NCBI GenBank assembly: GCA_013693735.1
Contig: CP059255.1
Coordinates: 81,417-90,068, forward strand
DNA: 8,652 bases
From: Rhodoblastus sp.
GTDB lineage: Bacteria > Pseudomonadota > Alphaproteobacteria > Rhizobiales > Beijerinckiaceae
Direction of reading: 5' to 3'
Shown here: one piece after another, positions 7,504 through 8,652 of the stretch
Position numbering within the stretch: the first letter of the stretch is position 1
How the letters are laid out: the number at the start of each line of letters is the position of its first letter
Made by a program: the position numbers and the translations under genes
The notes under the pieces: model-generated
What the model was told of the DNA's origin: nothing
Seen by the model: only the letters and a program-made list of their open reading frames with translations
The model's database searches: none

Positions 7504-7860
7504 ATGGCTGGTCTGACGCGGAAAAGGCGCCGGGCGTCTCACCCCGGCCGGCGCTTGCCGCTGCGCGTGCGGTTCCGCCGCCGCTCGGGCGGTCACGGCG
7601 GCGAATGGATCAGCTTCAGCCGCGCCCTCGGCCGCTTTCGCCGGGGCATCACCGACCGCGCCGAGCGCTTTCATCTCGGCGGCCTCGATCTCGGTCAGAC
7701 GGACCCGGACGGAACCGTCGGCGGCGGGCAGATAAAGCTGCCCGTCATATTTGACGGGGCGCAGGACGACGAAGGCGGGCCGCTCATCGGCGATGTCCTC
7801 GGAGCCCGCGTCGGCTTTCGCCGTCGCCGTCTTGACGTTGACTTTGGCGTCGTCAGCCAT
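7502..7860 (-). CDS. Small protein in the Mu gp35 position, one frameshift, function unknown
   Basis: The ATG at 7860 follows AAGGAG eight bases upstream, which overlaps the capsid TAA. The protein begins MADDAKVNVKTATAKADAGS and has a core RPAFVVLRPVKYDGQLYLPA then VRVRLTEIEAAEMKALGAVG. That core is like the short proteins placed after the capsid gene in many Mu-like prophages. Their function is not known to me. After AAVTA the sequenced frame turns into Arg/Pro-rich text and runs into the next gene. One extra C in the three-base run at 7587-7589 (GGG on the plus strand) gives PSGGGTARAAASAGRGETPG then AFSASDQP and TGA at 7502, just ahead of the next gene's start. The corrected protein has about 119 residues. 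Confidence 0.7.
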
Positions 7861-7870
7861 CTCTCGCTCC

Positions 7871-8652
7871 TTACGCGGCGTTCTGGATGAGGAAGCCGGC
7901 GTCGGCGCCGACGAGATAGGGACGGCGCTCCTGCGTCGTGGGGTATTTCCACGAGCGGATGTCGCGGTCATACCAGGGCGTCTCGACGAGCGGATAGCCG
8001 CGCAGCCGGTAGGTGTAGGCGAAGGACGGAACCATCCAGTTGCCGCCCTTGGGCGCATAGGACAGGATCGCGTCGTTCCCCCAGACGTCGGTCGCGGGCT
8101 GGTCGTCGGCGACGCCGTCCGGCAGATAGACCGCCTTGCCGACGATCACCTCGTCGACCCCGAAGTAGCGCGCCAGCATCGCTTCGGTGACGCTGTCGGC
8201 GCTCGTATACTTGAACTGCTCCTTGACCTTGGGATGGTTGCGCGCCGCGTTGAACGGGGCCGCGCCCAGCGTCAGCAGGTTCGGATAGCGGCCGACCTGA
8301 CGGCGCACCGCCTCGCGGCCGGCGTCGACGTCGACCTTGGGGTCGGAGGCGGGATCGGTCCATTTCGACGTTCCGGCCAGCGCGACCTTGTTGTTCGCGC
8401 CGTAATTGGCGGGGTTGCGCGCCAGCGCCGCGACGTCGATCTCCAGCCCGAGATCGGCTCGATCCATCACCATGGCGACCGCCTGACGGCCCATGTCGAC
8501 GCCAGGGACGCGCGCAGCCTCCTCCTGCGTCTCGACCGGCACCAGCCCTTGCAGCGCGTCCTGCTGAAGCGCGATCGGGTCGGCGGCGTAGCCATACTGG
8601 ACGGTCAGGATCGGCGCGCCGGGCGCACGGCGTGTCGCGAGCTTGCGAAACC
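7871..8652 (-). CDS. Phage major capsid protein, C-terminal part
   Basis: This protein forms the icosahedral head shell. About 259 residues are visible, and the frame is open to the right edge, so the start lies outside the window. The visible part begins FRKLATRRAPGAPILTVQYG and continues PIALQQDALQGLVPVE, ARVPGVDMGRQAVAMVMDRA and NPANYGANNKVALAGTSKWT. Later come VGRYPNLLTLGAAPFNAARN, YTSADSVTEAMLARYFGVDE and a C-terminal PYLVGADAGFLIQNAA. This is the pattern of the HK97-fold-type coat proteins of Mu-like prophages, where a 'NPANYdanNKValaGts.Wtn' block and a YPN block are typical. A GTG at 8542 is an internal Val codon (GLVPVE), not a start. The TAA at 7871 is followed within 10 bases by the next gene. 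The frame is clean throughout. Confidence 0.88.
   Translation of the reverse strand, partial: FRKLATRRAPGAPILTVQYGYAADPIALQQDALQGLVPVETQEEAARVPGVDMGRQAVAMVMDRADLGLEIDVAALARNPANYGANNKVALAGTSKWTDPASDPKVDVDAGREAVRRQVGRYPNLLTLGAAPFNAARNHPKVKEQFKYTSADSVTEAMLARYFGVDEVIVGKAVYLPDGVADDQPATDVWGNDAILSYAPKGGNWMVPSFAYTYRLRGYPLVETPWYDRDIRSWKYPTTQERRPYLVGADAGFLIQNAA

Noticed and set aside
7036..8058. Single 340-residue protein reading through three genes
   Set aside because: The part from 8058 to 7860 is out of frame with the capsid gene that covers it. The remainder joins two distinct genes through a probable lost base.
7871..8542. GTG at 8542 as start of the capsid gene
   Set aside because: The frame is open and family-like upstream to the edge (QYGYAADPIALQQDALQGLV), so the GTG is an internal codon.
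1..8652. A hidden defence, toxin or other cargo system within the prophage
   Set aside because: All bases are accounted for by virion structural genes on one strand; there is no gap large enough for a cargo gene, and no plus-strand frame has a convincing start or motif.

Overview
The window is a piece of the late structural operon of a contractile-tailed (myovirus) prophage or phage. Every credible gene lies on the minus strand, so transcription runs from the right edge to the left edge. The DNA is strongly GC-rich and codon third positions are nearly all G or C. Together with the alanine- and arginine-rich proteins this fits a high-GC proteobacterial host, perhaps an alphaproteobacterium. 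That host guess is weak, because no host gene is present.

Layout in transcription order: major capsid protein, entering from the right edge (8652-7871); a small gp35-position protein (7860-7502); a Mu gp36/DUF1320-family protein (7494-7036); a Mu gp37/DUF1834-family protein (7039-6525); a small unrecognised protein in the Mu gp38 position (6515-6204); tail sheath (6211-4901); tail tube (4888-4364); tail assembly chaperone with a programmed -1 frameshift extension (4334-3862); tape measure protein (3807-87); and the first codons of a further tail gene (76-1). Genes are packed with overlaps of a few bases or gaps of about 10-55 bases. Most have a Shine-Dalgarno sequence lying on the stop codon of the gene before. 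There is no gene-free stretch above 60 bases, and I saw no promoter, terminator, tRNA, CRISPR array or insertion sequence. The head-tail joining order matches phage Mu, while the tube looks more like P2 FII than Mu gp40, so the module appears mosaic.

The genes work together as one assembly line: capsid shell, connector and terminator proteins, the sheath around the tube, chaperones that coat the tape measure, and the tape measure that sets tail length.

Two things stand out. First, the chaperone gene carries a textbook G_GGA_AAC slippery heptamer directly before a TGA. A 7-base spacer and a perfect 7-bp GC-rich stem follow. This is the conserved gpG/gpGT-type recoding signal. Second, the reading frames are broken at about nine places: five in the tape measure, two in the chaperone region, one each in the gp35-position and gp37 genes. 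Eight are explained by a single missing base, six of them in short homopolymers. Restoring them gives continuous, family-like proteins. This pattern suggests uncorrected sequencing deletions more than biological decay, although a decaying prophage cannot be excluded. I found no evidence for a new type of system; this is a virion assembly module with an unusual tape measure and a clear recoding site.
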